Origin: Caldifarciminota bacterium
Lineage (GTDB): Bacteria > Hydrothermota > Hydrothermia > UBA1063 > CAJXJZ01
Assembly (NCBI GenBank): GCA_027038175.1
Contig: JALVYB010000008.1
Coordinates: 1-64,000, forward strand
Direction: 5' to 3'
Length of the DNA: 64,000 nucleotides
Shown here in pieces: positions 23,970-31,804 of this stretch. Both the position numbers and the translations under genes were made by a program. Position 1 is the first letter of the stretch. Every line of letters starts with the position of its first letter. The notes beneath the pieces are model-generated. The model was given only the letters and a program-made list of their open reading frames with translations, was not told where the DNA came from and searched no databases.

Positions 23970-24014
23970 TTTTACCCCACAAAAAGCCCAAAAATTAAGT
24001 TTTGTGGGGTAAAA
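23970..24014. repeat. Palindromic repeat, copy 1 (3' end of nucleotidyltransferase gene)
   Basis: TTTTACCCCACAAAA (23970-23984) and TTTTGTGGGGTAAAA (24000-24014) are perfect 15-bp inverted arms around a 15-nt loop. The same element with nearly the same loop occurs at 25007-25048, on the other side of the gene and in the same orientation. The right arm encodes the last residues (ILPHK) of the nucleotidyltransferase, and its stop codon lies at the loop edge. On the minus strand it could also act as a terminator hairpin. Confidence 0.85.
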
Positions 24015-24999
24015 TTTCCATGAGGGAGTGTATGAGAACATCCTCTTGGGGCATGAGTTCTAATGATTCTTTCAAAGCATTCATTATTCTCTTTTTCCAT
24101 TTGTCCGGGATTTTCTTTATTATATTTTCTAATTTTGTCCTTTCTGCAGGGTCTTTTAAGATATATTCACCTGTGTATATTGCCTCTCTTAAATCCTTCT
24201 CTTTTTTACCCTGTTTCTTTCTTTTTGATGATATGAGGAGCTTATGCAGAAAGAAGGATGCCGGGGAGGGCACCCTTACCTTAATCCCTTTACCTATGGA
24301 GAGTACTATGCTTTCCTCAAACAATATGGTCATAAATCTCAGGGTTTGTGGAGTTATACGGAGTTTTTTTATGTAGGGAGCCTTTTGGTTCCCTTTTCCC
24401 TTTTCAGGTGCGAGAAATTCAATTTTTATCCCGTGACCCGTATAATACACAGAGTAATCCGGATTTATATGCTCGGTGAAACCGAGTTCTTTCAAATATT
24501 TTGATATATCAAACGCTTTTTCCCTGTATGGGTAAGGAATTAAGATATCCACGTCCTGAGTTCTCAAGGGATATTTTCTTATAGGCAGATATTTTTGATA
24601 TAGCACAAAACACCAGGCACCTATTATCTCAATGCCTTCGTCCCACATATTCTCTTCTGTCATTACTTTTAAAAAATTTTCCAGTGGAGGAATGAGAGTT
24701 ATTGAATTCTCTTTTCTCCGTGTCAATTCCTTAATAATGTCTCGTACTTTTTTCAGTTCTTTTTCTATCTTTTTTCTCTTTTTTAACTCATTGAGGAGTG
24801 TATCGGGTATTTCTTTACCAAGGTACTCTTCTATGACTTTGTCACCTTTACGATATTTAAGGTAGTAATATTCGCTCCCGTTTATTTTTTTCTTTCTAAT
24901 CGTTCCCTTTGGTAATGCCGCGAGAAGCGAAGTTAATCTCTTTTCCTCTTCGAGATAAAAGTGGAGAGTTTCTTTTAAAGTATCCCTAAAATCTTCCAT
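23995..24999 (-). CDS. Nucleotidyltransferase-fold protein (NTP_transf_8/GSU2403-like)
   Basis: A 334-residue protein. The N-terminal 100 residues are highly charged and helical, probably coiled coil (KKRKKIEKELKKVRDIIKEL). The core has IIGAWCFVLYQKYLP (127-141) and RTQDVDILIPYP, with Asp149 and Asp151 as the metal-binding DxD of a nucleotidyltransferase; a lysine-rich helical C-terminus follows. This fits the NTP_transf_8 family, whose biology is poorly known. The gene is bracketed by two copies of a palindromic repeat: copy 2 carries its promoter 6 nt before the ATG and copy 1 encodes its last codons. There is no ribosome site in the 6-nt leader, so the message may be leaderless. It may be an independent mobile or self-regulating unit (inference). 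Confidence 0.65.
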   Translation of the reverse strand: MEDFRDTLKETLHFYLEEEKRLTSLLAALPKGTIRKKKINGSEYYYLKYRKGDKVIEEYLGKEIPDTLLNELKKRKKIEKELKKVRDIIKELTRRKENSITLIPPLENFLKVMTEENMWDEGIEIIGAWCFVLYQKYLPIRKYPLRTQDVDILIPYPYREKAFDISKYLKELGFTEHINPDYSVYYTGHGIKIEFLAPEKGKGNQKAPYIKKLRITPQTLRFMTILFEESIVLSIGKGIKVRVPSPASFFLHKLLISSKRKKQGKKEKDLREAIYTGEYILKDPAERTKLENIIKKIPDKWKKRIMNALKESLELMPQEDVLIHSLMEILPHKT

Positions 25000-25005
25000 A
25001 CAGAT

Positions 25006-25034
25006 ATTTTACCCCACAAAACCCAAAAAATCAA
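25006..25034 (-). promoter_or_regulatory. Promoter embedded in palindromic repeat copy 2
   Basis: On the minus strand TTGATT (25034-25029) lies in the repeat loop and TAAAAT (25011-25006) at the outer end of the left arm, with a 17-bp spacer that contains the inverted-repeat arm. Predicted transcription start is at or next to the ATG at 24999. A protein binding the palindrome would block this promoter. Confidence 0.55.
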
Positions 25035-25048
25035 GTTTTGTGGGGTAA
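25007..25048. repeat. Palindromic repeat, copy 2 (5' side of nucleotidyltransferase gene)
   Basis: TTTTACCCCACAAAA (25007-25021) and TTTTGTGGGGTAA (25036-25048) form 13 paired bases around a 14-nt loop. Compared with copy 1 the loop differs by one indel and a few bases. Both copies have the same orientation and lie 1.04 kb apart. Confidence 0.85.
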
Positions 25049-25190
25049 GGGGTGTTTGATGGTTAATGTTTTATTATCAGCGGGTTTTTGTGAATACAGG
25101 TAAGGAAGAAAATCAAAATGGTAGTATATTGAAAGGGGGTACATTTCTTGTACAATTTAGCTTGTTCTCTCAACAGAGTAAGGTGTGGGT

Positions 25191-25218
25191 TTGTTTTATT
25201 TAGACATGGGTGTATAAT
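25191..25218 (+). promoter_or_regulatory. Possible promoter of the frameshifted peptidase
   Basis: TTGTTT at 25191-25196, 16-bp spacer, perfect TATAAT at 25213-25218; the coding start at 25288 follows 70 bp later. The region 25049-25287 otherwise holds no gene I can support. Confidence 0.4.
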
Positions 25219-25287
25219 CATTAGCCTAGATTAGAGTGTAAGCGGGCAAGCAATTGCTAAAAATGTAATTTAGGTTTGAGGTTTACA

Positions 25288-26012
25288 ATGTGGAATAAGA
25301 AAGAAACACAGCATTATATTTTCCATTACCACAAAAATTCCTTTGCAGAGAAAAATATTGACGAAATAATGGCACTTCATGAGAGGTGTTATACATTTGC
25401 AAGGTACTGAAAGTAAAGATGGATAGGAAAATTCAGTATTTCTTGTGTGAATCGCCAGAGGAAGTAGGTAAGATGTACGGGGACAATGAACCTGCGAATG
25501 GAGCCACTAAAATGCCCGATAAAATTTATGCGGTATATAATGAAAAACTAAAAATTGTTGGAACCCATGAAGATGCGCATGTAATATCTTATAATACACT
25601 CGGGAACCCTAAACAGGCTTTACTTCGTGAAGGTCTTGCTATGTTTTTTGATAAGGTTTGGTGGGGAATACCAAATGAAGCCTGGGTACAGGTTTTTATA
25701 AGCAGCGGGTTATATGTAAATTTATCCAGATTAGCAGATAATAAAGAGTTTTATCGTTATAGCGATATTATAACCTATCCCATTGCGGGTTCTTTTGTAA
25801 ATTATCTTGTCTCCATTTTTGATATTGAAAGATTCAAGGATTTTTATAAAACCGTGGGAGATGATTTTGACAAATGCTTTTTAGAAGCATTCGGTGTGAG
25901 TCTCAATTATATTGAGGAAGAATTTATCTCTTATATCCGTGATCTCAAATATCACGAAAGCATCCATGACACTATCCGCCTATATCTGAGAAGAGATGGG
26001 TTTTTAAAGTAA
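25288..26012 (+). pseudogene. Frameshifted zinc metallopeptidase-like gene (peptidase MA-like)
   Basis: Two reading frames join into one protein of about 240 residues. From the ATG at 25288 (GAGG ribosome site 6 nt upstream) 40 codons read MWNKKETQHYIFHYHKNS... and end at the TGA at 25408-25410. The sequence continues in the -1 frame, from about 25407 (LKVKMDRKIQYFLCES...), to the stop at 26012. The second part has GTHEDAHVISY, an HExxH zinc site, followed by LLREGLAMFF, which could give the third ligand (Glu), as in gluzincins of the peptidase MA clan. No signal peptide. It is either a pseudogene, a programmed -1 frameshift or a one-base sequencing error. The distal part alone would start at GTG 25386 and lack the N-terminal strand. 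Confidence 0.6.
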
Positions 26013-26145
26013 ATATAGCCCTGAATGACAGTAGCAGAGAAGACTAAAAAGTTATCTAAATTTTTGTATGTTTGTATTTTGAAGTAACAGCTAAATGTAA
26101 GAGTGACTTGGTTTTCTCAAAAAACTGCTATTTGATTTCACACAC

Positions 26146-26174
26146 TTGACAAATCGCACCTTACTCATTATAAT
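26146..26174 (+). promoter_or_regulatory. Perfect consensus promoter of the tetR operon
   Basis: TTGACA at 26146-26151, 17-bp spacer, TATAAT at 26169-26174: both hexamers match the consensus completely. Such a promoter would normally be held down by a repressor, consistent with the TetR gene it serves. Confidence 0.75.
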
Positions 26175-26203
26175 ATTCGAACAAACAGGAAGAAAAGTCG
26201 AAT
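26175..26203. promoter_or_regulatory. Possible TetR operator
   Basis: ATTCGA (26175-26180) and TCGAAT (26198-26203) are inverted, lie directly after the -10 box and reach the tetR start codon. The right half reads AGTCGAAT, whose complement ATTCGACT recurs at 26805-26812 before the exporter gene. Confidence 0.4.
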
Positions 26204-26789
26204 GGATAAGAAAGGGCTTATACTGAATAAGGCGAAGGAGCTTATTGGCAGGCTCGGTTTTAAGAAAACCACGATGGATGATATTGCAAAAGCCATTGGT
26301 ATGGGCAAAGCCTCCATATACTATTATTTCAGTTCCAAAGAGGATATTCTCCGTGAAATTATTGAAAGTGAGGGGCAGAAATTGAGGGAAATGATTGAAA
26401 TGGAGGTTGGAAAGGGAAAAAACGCAAAGGATAAGTTAAGGCGCTATGCCATAACGAGATTCAAGTTTTTAAGGAAACTTGGTATTTACTATACCACAAT
26501 AAAGGATGAACTCTACAGAAACCTTGATTTTATTGAGAAGGAGAGGCACAACTTTGATGCGTTTGACTTTGGAGTTATAAAATGTATTCTTGATGAGGGG
26601 GTGAAGAGCGGGGAGTTTAAGCCCATTGATACGGAGTATTATGCGTACCTGCTCCTTGTTGCCATAAGAGGGCTTGAATTTCCGGTTGTTTTAGGTGAGA
26701 GTTTCTCCCCGCCGGGCAGAAAGGTAAGTGTGGATTATGCTATAAATACTTACCTTGATATTCTCCTTCATGGTATTGCTTATGAGTAA
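26202..26789 (+). CDS. TetR/AcrR-family transcriptional repressor
   Basis: A 195-residue regulator. The N-terminal helix-turn-helix (about residues 8-52) reads AKELIGRLGFKKTTMDDIAKAIGMGKASIYYYFSSKEDIL, the classic TetR pattern. The C-terminal helical domain, which binds the ligand and dimerises, is unlike any named member I recognise. The start is an ATG without a clear ribosome site beyond AGGAAG. It is followed after about 65 bp by an RND exporter operon, its probable target along with its own promoter. The inducer is probably a hydrophobic molecule exported by that system (inference). Confidence 0.85.
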   Translation: MDKKGLILNKAKELIGRLGFKKTTMDDIAKAIGMGKASIYYYFSSKEDILREIIESEGQKLREMIEMEVGKGKNAKDKLRRYAITRFKFLRKLGIYYTTIKDELYRNLDFIEKERHNFDAFDFGVIKCILDEGVKSGEFKPIDTEYYAYLLLVAIRGLEFPVVLGESFSPPGRKVSVDYAINTYLDILLHGIAYE

Positions 26790-26804
26790 TTTTTTTTTCG
26801 CCTT

Positions 26805-26830
26805 ATTCGACTAAAAGACTAAAAAAGTCT
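26805..26830. promoter_or_regulatory. Repeat cluster before the RND exporter, possible TetR site
   Basis: ATTCGACT at 26805-26812 matches the motif at the tetR start codon. It is followed by AGACT (26816-26820) and AGTCT (26826-26830), inverted around five A residues. No separate -35/-10 pair is convincing here, so the exporter genes may be read from the tetR promoter. Confidence 0.35.
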
Positions 26831-26855
26831 AAAAGTTAAAAATGGAGTGGATGCT

Positions 26856-29690
26856 ATGAAGAACCTTGCAAATATAATAGAAAAGTACAGAAAGGCGATT
26901 ATTGGCGGAGTTATCCTCATTACCTTGATTTTACTTTACGGTTTTAAATACGTAAGAATAGAGTCGGACATTACGAAATGGATAAGGCAGGATTTGCCAG
27001 AGATTAAATCTCTGAATTATATAAGTGAGCATTACGGTGGTGAGGATGTGGCTTTACTGGGACTTGAATCAGATAGTTTGTTCTCAAAAAATGGCCTTAA
27101 ATTGCTTTCTGAATTGCAGGATAGTCTTGAGATTCTTAAAGGTGTTTTTAACGTAACGAGCATTATTAATATGCTTGATATACGCGGAACTCAGGATGGG
27201 ATTGAGATAAAGGATTTAATAGACAGGTATAACCTTCCTGAAAGCACCGATTCAATCATAAGACTGAAAAATTACATTCTGTCAAGGGACATTTACAGGG
27301 GCAGGGTTATTTCACGTGATGGTCGCATAGTGTTGTTTGTTATAAGGTTACAAAAGGGTGTGGATAAACCTGAAATATCGAAAAAGATAAAGAATTTAAC
27401 CTATAAGATATTAAGCAAGAGCAATTTGCATGTTAAGCCTTATTTTAGTGGTATGCCCCTTATTCTGGATGAAATCAACAGAGAAATTATAAGTGATATG
27501 GAAAAACTTGTCCCGTTTGTGGTTTTAATAGTGTTTGTTGTGCTTTTTATTGGGATGCGAAATATATACGGTGTTATTTTGCCGCTTTTAGTTGTTATAC
27601 TGGCCAGTATATGGACAATCGGTATCATGGCATATCTTCATATTCCACTATCTGTAGTGTCAAATACTATGCCGGTTCTGCTTATTGCTATTGGCAGTGC
27701 TTATGGTATTCATGTTATATCAAGATATGCAAGGCATCTTGCATCTGGCAAAAATAAGAGTGGTGCAATGAGAGACACTTTAAAGGAAGTTGCAGTCCCT
27801 GTACTGCTTGCTGCACTCACAACTATGGCGTCTTTTTTCTCATTTGGAGGTTCGTATCTCATTGTAATAAGTCAGTTTGGTATTTTTACAGGACTGGGAA
27901 TTCTAATTGCACTTTTCCTCTCCATTATTTTTCTACCCGCAGTATTACTCGGTGTAAAATACAGGGGAACTTCTACAAAAGGAGAAAATGCAGGACATGC
28001 ATTTTATGAAAACTTAGCTAAAACTGCCGCAGATTCCATTAAAAAACATAGCTTTGTGGCTGTGATAACGGGTATCTTGATTTTAGGTTTTGGAACCTGG
28101 GGATTTTTGGTATTAAAACCGTCATCAAACCTTCTTGAATATTTTTCAAGGCACAGTCAGGTAAGAAAGTCTGTTGAATTTCTTAGAAAGAATTTTAAAG
28201 GAGACGTGCCTGTATATATTCTTATAAGGGGAGACCTTAAAAATCCCGCTGTTCTCCAGGAAATGATTGACTTTGAAAAGTTCATGAGGTCAAGGGGAGA
28301 TATTGGATTCCCGAATTCTTATGCTGACCTTATTATGAGTATGAATGAGGCTTCATTTGGGCAAAAGATGATTCCAGAGACGAAAGAGCAAGTTGAAGAC
28401 CTTGCCTTTATGCTGGAAGGGCGTTCTGTTCTTTCACAACTCGTTAATGAGGATTATACAGAGGGGATTATAAGTGCTAATGCAACCACCACCGCTTATA
28501 AACCAATAAAGGAGTACTTTGAAAATAAACTTCTGCGTGAGATTACACCGGTTCTTACCGATACCGTAAAAAGTGATGTTGTATTAAGGTTCCTTGCCCA
28601 CAAGACAGCAGAAAGGATTTTATATGACGCTGAGTTCAGAGGTTTTTCTATAGATACATCCGGAATAAAGAATATACTTGTCTCATCTTACAAGAAACCT
28701 GTGGTTTTGACTTCAAAGGATGTAAATGAGATTGAAACGAAGGTCGCAGAATACTTTGAAGATGAGGATATTCAGTTAAACAAAAATGACATTACTAATA
28801 TTACTACAGCGATTCTTGTTTCTGATACCATTGATACACTGATTTTGAAGGCATATATTAGCAAGGTTATACCACAGGGGATAAAGGAGGAAGACCCAAC
28901 TATTGTAAATTACATATTGGAGAATACTCTTAACATCAGACACGATGTTTACAGGAGAAGAAAGGTTGAGACCATATTTGCAAAAATTGCACCTGAATTT
29001 TCTGAAGATGCTTTATCTGACTCAGATCTGGTTGAGGATGTAAAAGGAGATATAGCCACATTTCTCCAAAGACACACCTATGTTCCTGCATCTCTTGTTC
29101 ATTCTAATAACAGGATAAAAATAGAACCTGTTTATTCGGGACTTCTGCCTGTTGAAGAGAGAATAAATGAGAACATTATAAAGAGTCAGATAAAGAGTAT
29201 GCTTATTGCATTTTTAGTTGTCCTTGTTCTTGTTTCCATTGATGCGGGGTCGGTGCTTGCTGGTATTATTGCAAGTCTGACAATCCTTTTAGTTGTTGCA
29301 ATAGATTTCGGATTAATGGCACTCTTTGGTCTTACTTTAAACAGCGGAACAATGCTTGTAGCTTCAATTGCAATTGGTATAGGAATTGATTATACCATTC
29401 ACTTTCTAAGTCATTTAAAGCAGGAAGTGCAGAATGGTTTATCCATAGAGGATGGAATAGAGAAAACCATTCTGGAAAAAGGTAAACCTATTATCATAAA
29501 TGCTACGACTGTGGGGCTTGGGTTCTTAGTTCTGGTATTTGCCTCTCTTGTTCCTGTCAAGAATTTTGGATGGCTTTTGTTTGTCACAATGCTTACGAGT
29601 TCCGTTATGAGTCTTACTTTTTTGCCTGCACTTGTTATGATTCTTAAAAAGCCGTTTTTGAAAGCATTCAAAAGAAAAAAGGAGGTTTAA
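26856..29690 (+). CDS. RND-superfamily (MMPL-type) exporter
   Basis: A 944-residue inner-membrane transporter with two MMPL-like halves. The first has a transmembrane segment at about residues 10-30, a periplasmic loop, then a cluster of five segments (about 215-365); the second repeats this with a large loop (about 420-760) and a terminal cluster (about 765-935, GIDYTIHFLSHL in the middle). The second loop is unusually long and helical. Relatives (MmpL/HpnN-like) export lipids or other hydrophobic compounds. Start: ATG 26856 lies 8 nt after GGAG; a GTG three codons upstream is less likely. It is followed by a LolA-like protein and a barrel protein, together forming an envelope-spanning route. 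Confidence 0.85.
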   Translation: MKNLANIIEKYRKAIIGGVILITLILLYGFKYVRIESDITKWIRQDLPEIKSLNYISEHYGGEDVALLGLESDSLFSKNGLKLLSELQDSLEILKGVFNVTSIINMLDIRGTQDGIEIKDLIDRYNLPESTDSIIRLKNYILSRDIYRGRVISRDGRIVLFVIRLQKGVDKPEISKKIKNLTYKILSKSNLHVKPYFSGMPLILDEINREIISDMEKLVPFVVLIVFVVLFIGMRNIYGVILPLLVVILASIWTIGIMAYLHIPLSVVSNTMPVLLIAIGSAYGIHVISRYARHLASGKNKSGAMRDTLKEVAVPVLLAALTTMASFFSFGGSYLIVISQFGIFTGLGILIALFLSIIFLPAVLLGVKYRGTSTKGENAGHAFYENLAKTAADSIKKHSFVAVITGILILGFGTWGFLVLKPSSNLLEYFSRHSQVRKSVEFLRKNFKGDVPVYILIRGDLKNPAVLQEMIDFEKFMRSRGDIGFPNSYADLIMSMNEASFGQKMIPETKEQVEDLAFMLEGRSVLSQLVNEDYTEGIISANATTTAYKPIKEYFENKLLREITPVLTDTVKSDVVLRFLAHKTAERILYDAEFRGFSIDTSGIKNILVSSYKKPVVLTSKDVNEIETKVAEYFEDEDIQLNKNDITNITTAILVSDTIDTLILKAYISKVIPQGIKEEDPTIVNYILENTLNIRHDVYRRRKVETIFAKIAPEFSEDALSDSDLVEDVKGDIATFLQRHTYVPASLVHSNNRIKIEPVYSGLLPVEERINENIIKSQIKSMLIAFLVVLVLVSIDAGSVLAGIIASLTILLVVAIDFGLMALFGLTLNSGTMLVASIAIGIGIDYTIHFLSHLKQEVQNGLSIEDGIEKTILEKGKPIIINATTVGLGFLVLVFASLVPVKNFGWLLFVTMLTSSVMSLTFLPALVMILKKPFLKAFKRKKEV

Positions 29691-29691
29691 A

Positions 29692-30417
29692 ATGAAAAAG
29701 TTTATGGCATACCTTGTAATAGGTATGTTTTTTGCCCACTTATTGTGGGCAGAGGATGCTATGACGATTCTTCAGAGGGTTGATTCTGTTACAAATGCAC
29801 CTCGTAACAAGAAGGTTGAATTCAAAATGGAGCTTATAAGCAAAAATGAAAAATCCATAAGAAAGGGCATAAGTTATGAGACAAACGATGAGAGAAGGTA
29901 TTTAAAATTCACTGCACCAGCAAGTATAAGAGGAATTGGATTTTTGTCCCTGCCAGGGGATTTAATGTATATATATTTACCCTCATTTCGAAAAGTAAGG
30001 AGAATAGCAACATCTGTAAGGAACACAAATTTTGCAGGAACGGACTTTACTTATGATGAACTCTCTACATTCAGGTATTCTAAAAAATACACTCCAGAAT
30101 TGTTGAAGACTACTGATAGCACATGGGTTTTAAAGTTAAAACCTAAAAAGCAGAAGGACTATGCGTATTTGATTATGTATGTTGACAAAAACACCTATAT
30201 ACCTCTCAGGATAGAATTTTACGACAGAGGAGGAGGCCTCTGGAAGGTTCTGGAGCAGGGGAGTATTAAGAAGATAAAGAATTACAGTATACCCACTGTC
30301 CTTTCAATGGAAGACCTGAAGAAAAAACATAAAACAGTGATGTATATTGAGAAAATAGAGGTTGATATAAACTTGCCTGACAATGTATTCACAAAGAGGT
30401 ATTTAAGAAGGGGGTGA
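29692..30417 (+). CDS. Periplasmic outer-membrane lipoprotein-sorting (LolA-like) protein
   Basis: A 241-residue protein with signal peptide (MKKFMAYLVIGMFFAHLLWA). The body has the half-barrel pattern of the PF17131-type LolA-like family: KVEFKMELISKNEK, RYLKFTAPASIRGIGFLSLPGDLMYIYLPSFRKVRRIA and FAGTDFTYDEL. Members are regularly encoded beside RND exporters and are thought to carry hydrophobic cargo through the periplasm. It starts 1 bp after the exporter gene, with AAAGGAGG inside the preceding coding end, so the two are co-translated. Confidence 0.85.
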   Translation: MKKFMAYLVIGMFFAHLLWAEDAMTILQRVDSVTNAPRNKKVEFKMELISKNEKSIRKGISYETNDERRYLKFTAPASIRGIGFLSLPGDLMYIYLPSFRKVRRIATSVRNTNFAGTDFTYDELSTFRYSKKYTPELLKTTDSTWVLKLKPKKQKDYAYLIMYVDKNTYIPLRIEFYDRGGGLWKVLEQGSIKKIKNYSIPTVLSMEDLKKKHKTVMYIEKIEVDINLPDNVFTKRYLRRG

Positions 30418-30421
30418 GAAA

Positions 30422-31747
30422 ATGAGGCGTGTATTACTTGTGTTGGTTTTGACCACATCGCTATTTGCAGATGTCAGTACATCCGGTTCGTTGCTCTTCT
30501 ATAACAGGGTTAAACTTGGGGATACCACCTCACTTACGTGGAACGAGGCAAGGCTCTTACTTGATTTTGATGCAACGCCCGGTGAAAATGTGAGGATGTA
30601 TACAGAACTCAGGTTGAGCGTATTTGACCCACTCAATATGTTAAGTATAAATGACCTCACAGGCGGAGATACGAGAAAAACAGGCACATTGCTTGATATA
30701 AGGGAGGCATATATTGACATTTACGGTTTTCTGAACGATAACCTTGATATAAGGGCTGGGAAGCAAATAATAGCGTGGGGAACCGCTGATAAACTCAATC
30801 CTACGAGTAATTTAAGCCCCTACAATTTTGAGGACTTTCTTGATTTCGGAAAGAAAGAGGGAATAATGGCACTTAAGGCAACATACAACATTGGTGCATT
30901 CAGCCTTGAGACAGACTTTGTGCCACGGTTCAGACCTGCAATACTGCCTGCTGGTGATTTCTTAAACACCTTTTTTGATAAAAGCGCTTTGGATACAATA
31001 AATATCAATATTGTCCGCACGGAGGATTTCTTAAAGGTGCCTGACGGAGAATTAAAAAACACAGGAGAGTTCGGGGCAAGGTTCATGGGAACGGTAAAAA
31101 GCATAGATTTTTCCATCTCATACTTCAATGGTTATCTCGGCTTGCCCCTTCTTGAGAGCTTTTCCCTCATTCCACTTGACAGTTTTGGAAATATGACTCT
31201 CTATACACAGGAAGCCTTTGACCGTGTTAATATGCTGGGTTTTGATTTCGCAACTTCACTTTATGGTATAGGATTATGGGGTGAGGGTGGAGTATTCTTC
31301 CCGGATGAATTCATTGCAAGAAAGACTTTTCCAACATACACAGGTATGGTGACAACCTATGATACCGTGTTAAAAGACCCGTATTTCAAGTATGTAATAG
31401 GTGGTGATTACCATTTCAAGCACGGTTTTTACCTCAATATGCAGTACATTCACGGTTTTCTGCATGAAGCAGGGGATAGTCTGAATGATTATCTCGTACT
31501 AAGGCTTGAAAAGAGTTTATTTAATGACAGGTTAAAAATAGTGCCGTTGAGTGGCATGGTAACGGCAAAAATAAATGACATTAAAAACACCTACGGCATC
31601 GTATATGTCCCCGAACTTTCATACACCCCTTATGACGATGTAACCCTCAAATTAGGCTCCTACCTCATAAAATCCCAGCCCTCCAACCTGTTCAGCACCC
31701 TTGACGGAAGAAAAGAGGTGTATTTGAAGGTGGAGGTGGAGTTTTAG
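30422..31747 (+). CDS. Outer-membrane beta-barrel protein (DUF1302-like)
   Basis: A 441-residue protein with a short signal peptide (MRRVLLVLVLTTSLFA). Alternating polar and aromatic/hydrophobic residues continue to the end, and the last strand (EVYLKVEVEF) finishes in Phe, a typical outer-membrane insertion signal. IRAGKQIIAWGTADKLNPTSNLSPYNFEDF is typical of DUF1302-like proteins that occur with RND/LolA-like pairs. It starts 4 bp after the LolA-like gene. Role: the outer-membrane end of the export path, inferred from context. Confidence 0.8.
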   Translation: MRRVLLVLVLTTSLFADVSTSGSLLFYNRVKLGDTTSLTWNEARLLLDFDATPGENVRMYTELRLSVFDPLNMLSINDLTGGDTRKTGTLLDIREAYIDIYGFLNDNLDIRAGKQIIAWGTADKLNPTSNLSPYNFEDFLDFGKKEGIMALKATYNIGAFSLETDFVPRFRPAILPAGDFLNTFFDKSALDTININIVRTEDFLKVPDGELKNTGEFGARFMGTVKSIDFSISYFNGYLGLPLLESFSLIPLDSFGNMTLYTQEAFDRVNMLGFDFATSLYGIGLWGEGGVFFPDEFIARKTFPTYTGMVTTYDTVLKDPYFKYVIGGDYHFKHGFYLNMQYIHGFLHEAGDSLNDYLVLRLEKSLFNDRLKIVPLSGMVTAKINDIKNTYGIVYVPELSYTPYDDVTLKLGSYLIKSQPSNLFSTLDGRKEVYLKVEVEF

Positions 31748-31768
31748 TCTATATCGTCTGGTGTTTTA

Positions 31769-31792
31769 GGGGGCAATATAAGTATTGCCCCC
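31769..31792. terminator. Bidirectional terminator hairpin
   Basis: GGGGGCAATA-TAAG-TATTGCCCCC: a perfect 10-bp stem with a 4-nt loop between the convergent exporter operon and the tail-fibre-like gene. A weak TT run follows on the plus strand. Confidence 0.7.
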
Positions 31793-31804
31793 TTGAATTA
31801 ACTA

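Noticed and set aside
23889-24041. Upstream extension of the ferritin-like gene to an earlier start
   Set aside because: It would translate the palindromic repeat and the promoter; the ATG at 23888 has a strong AAAGGAGG site.
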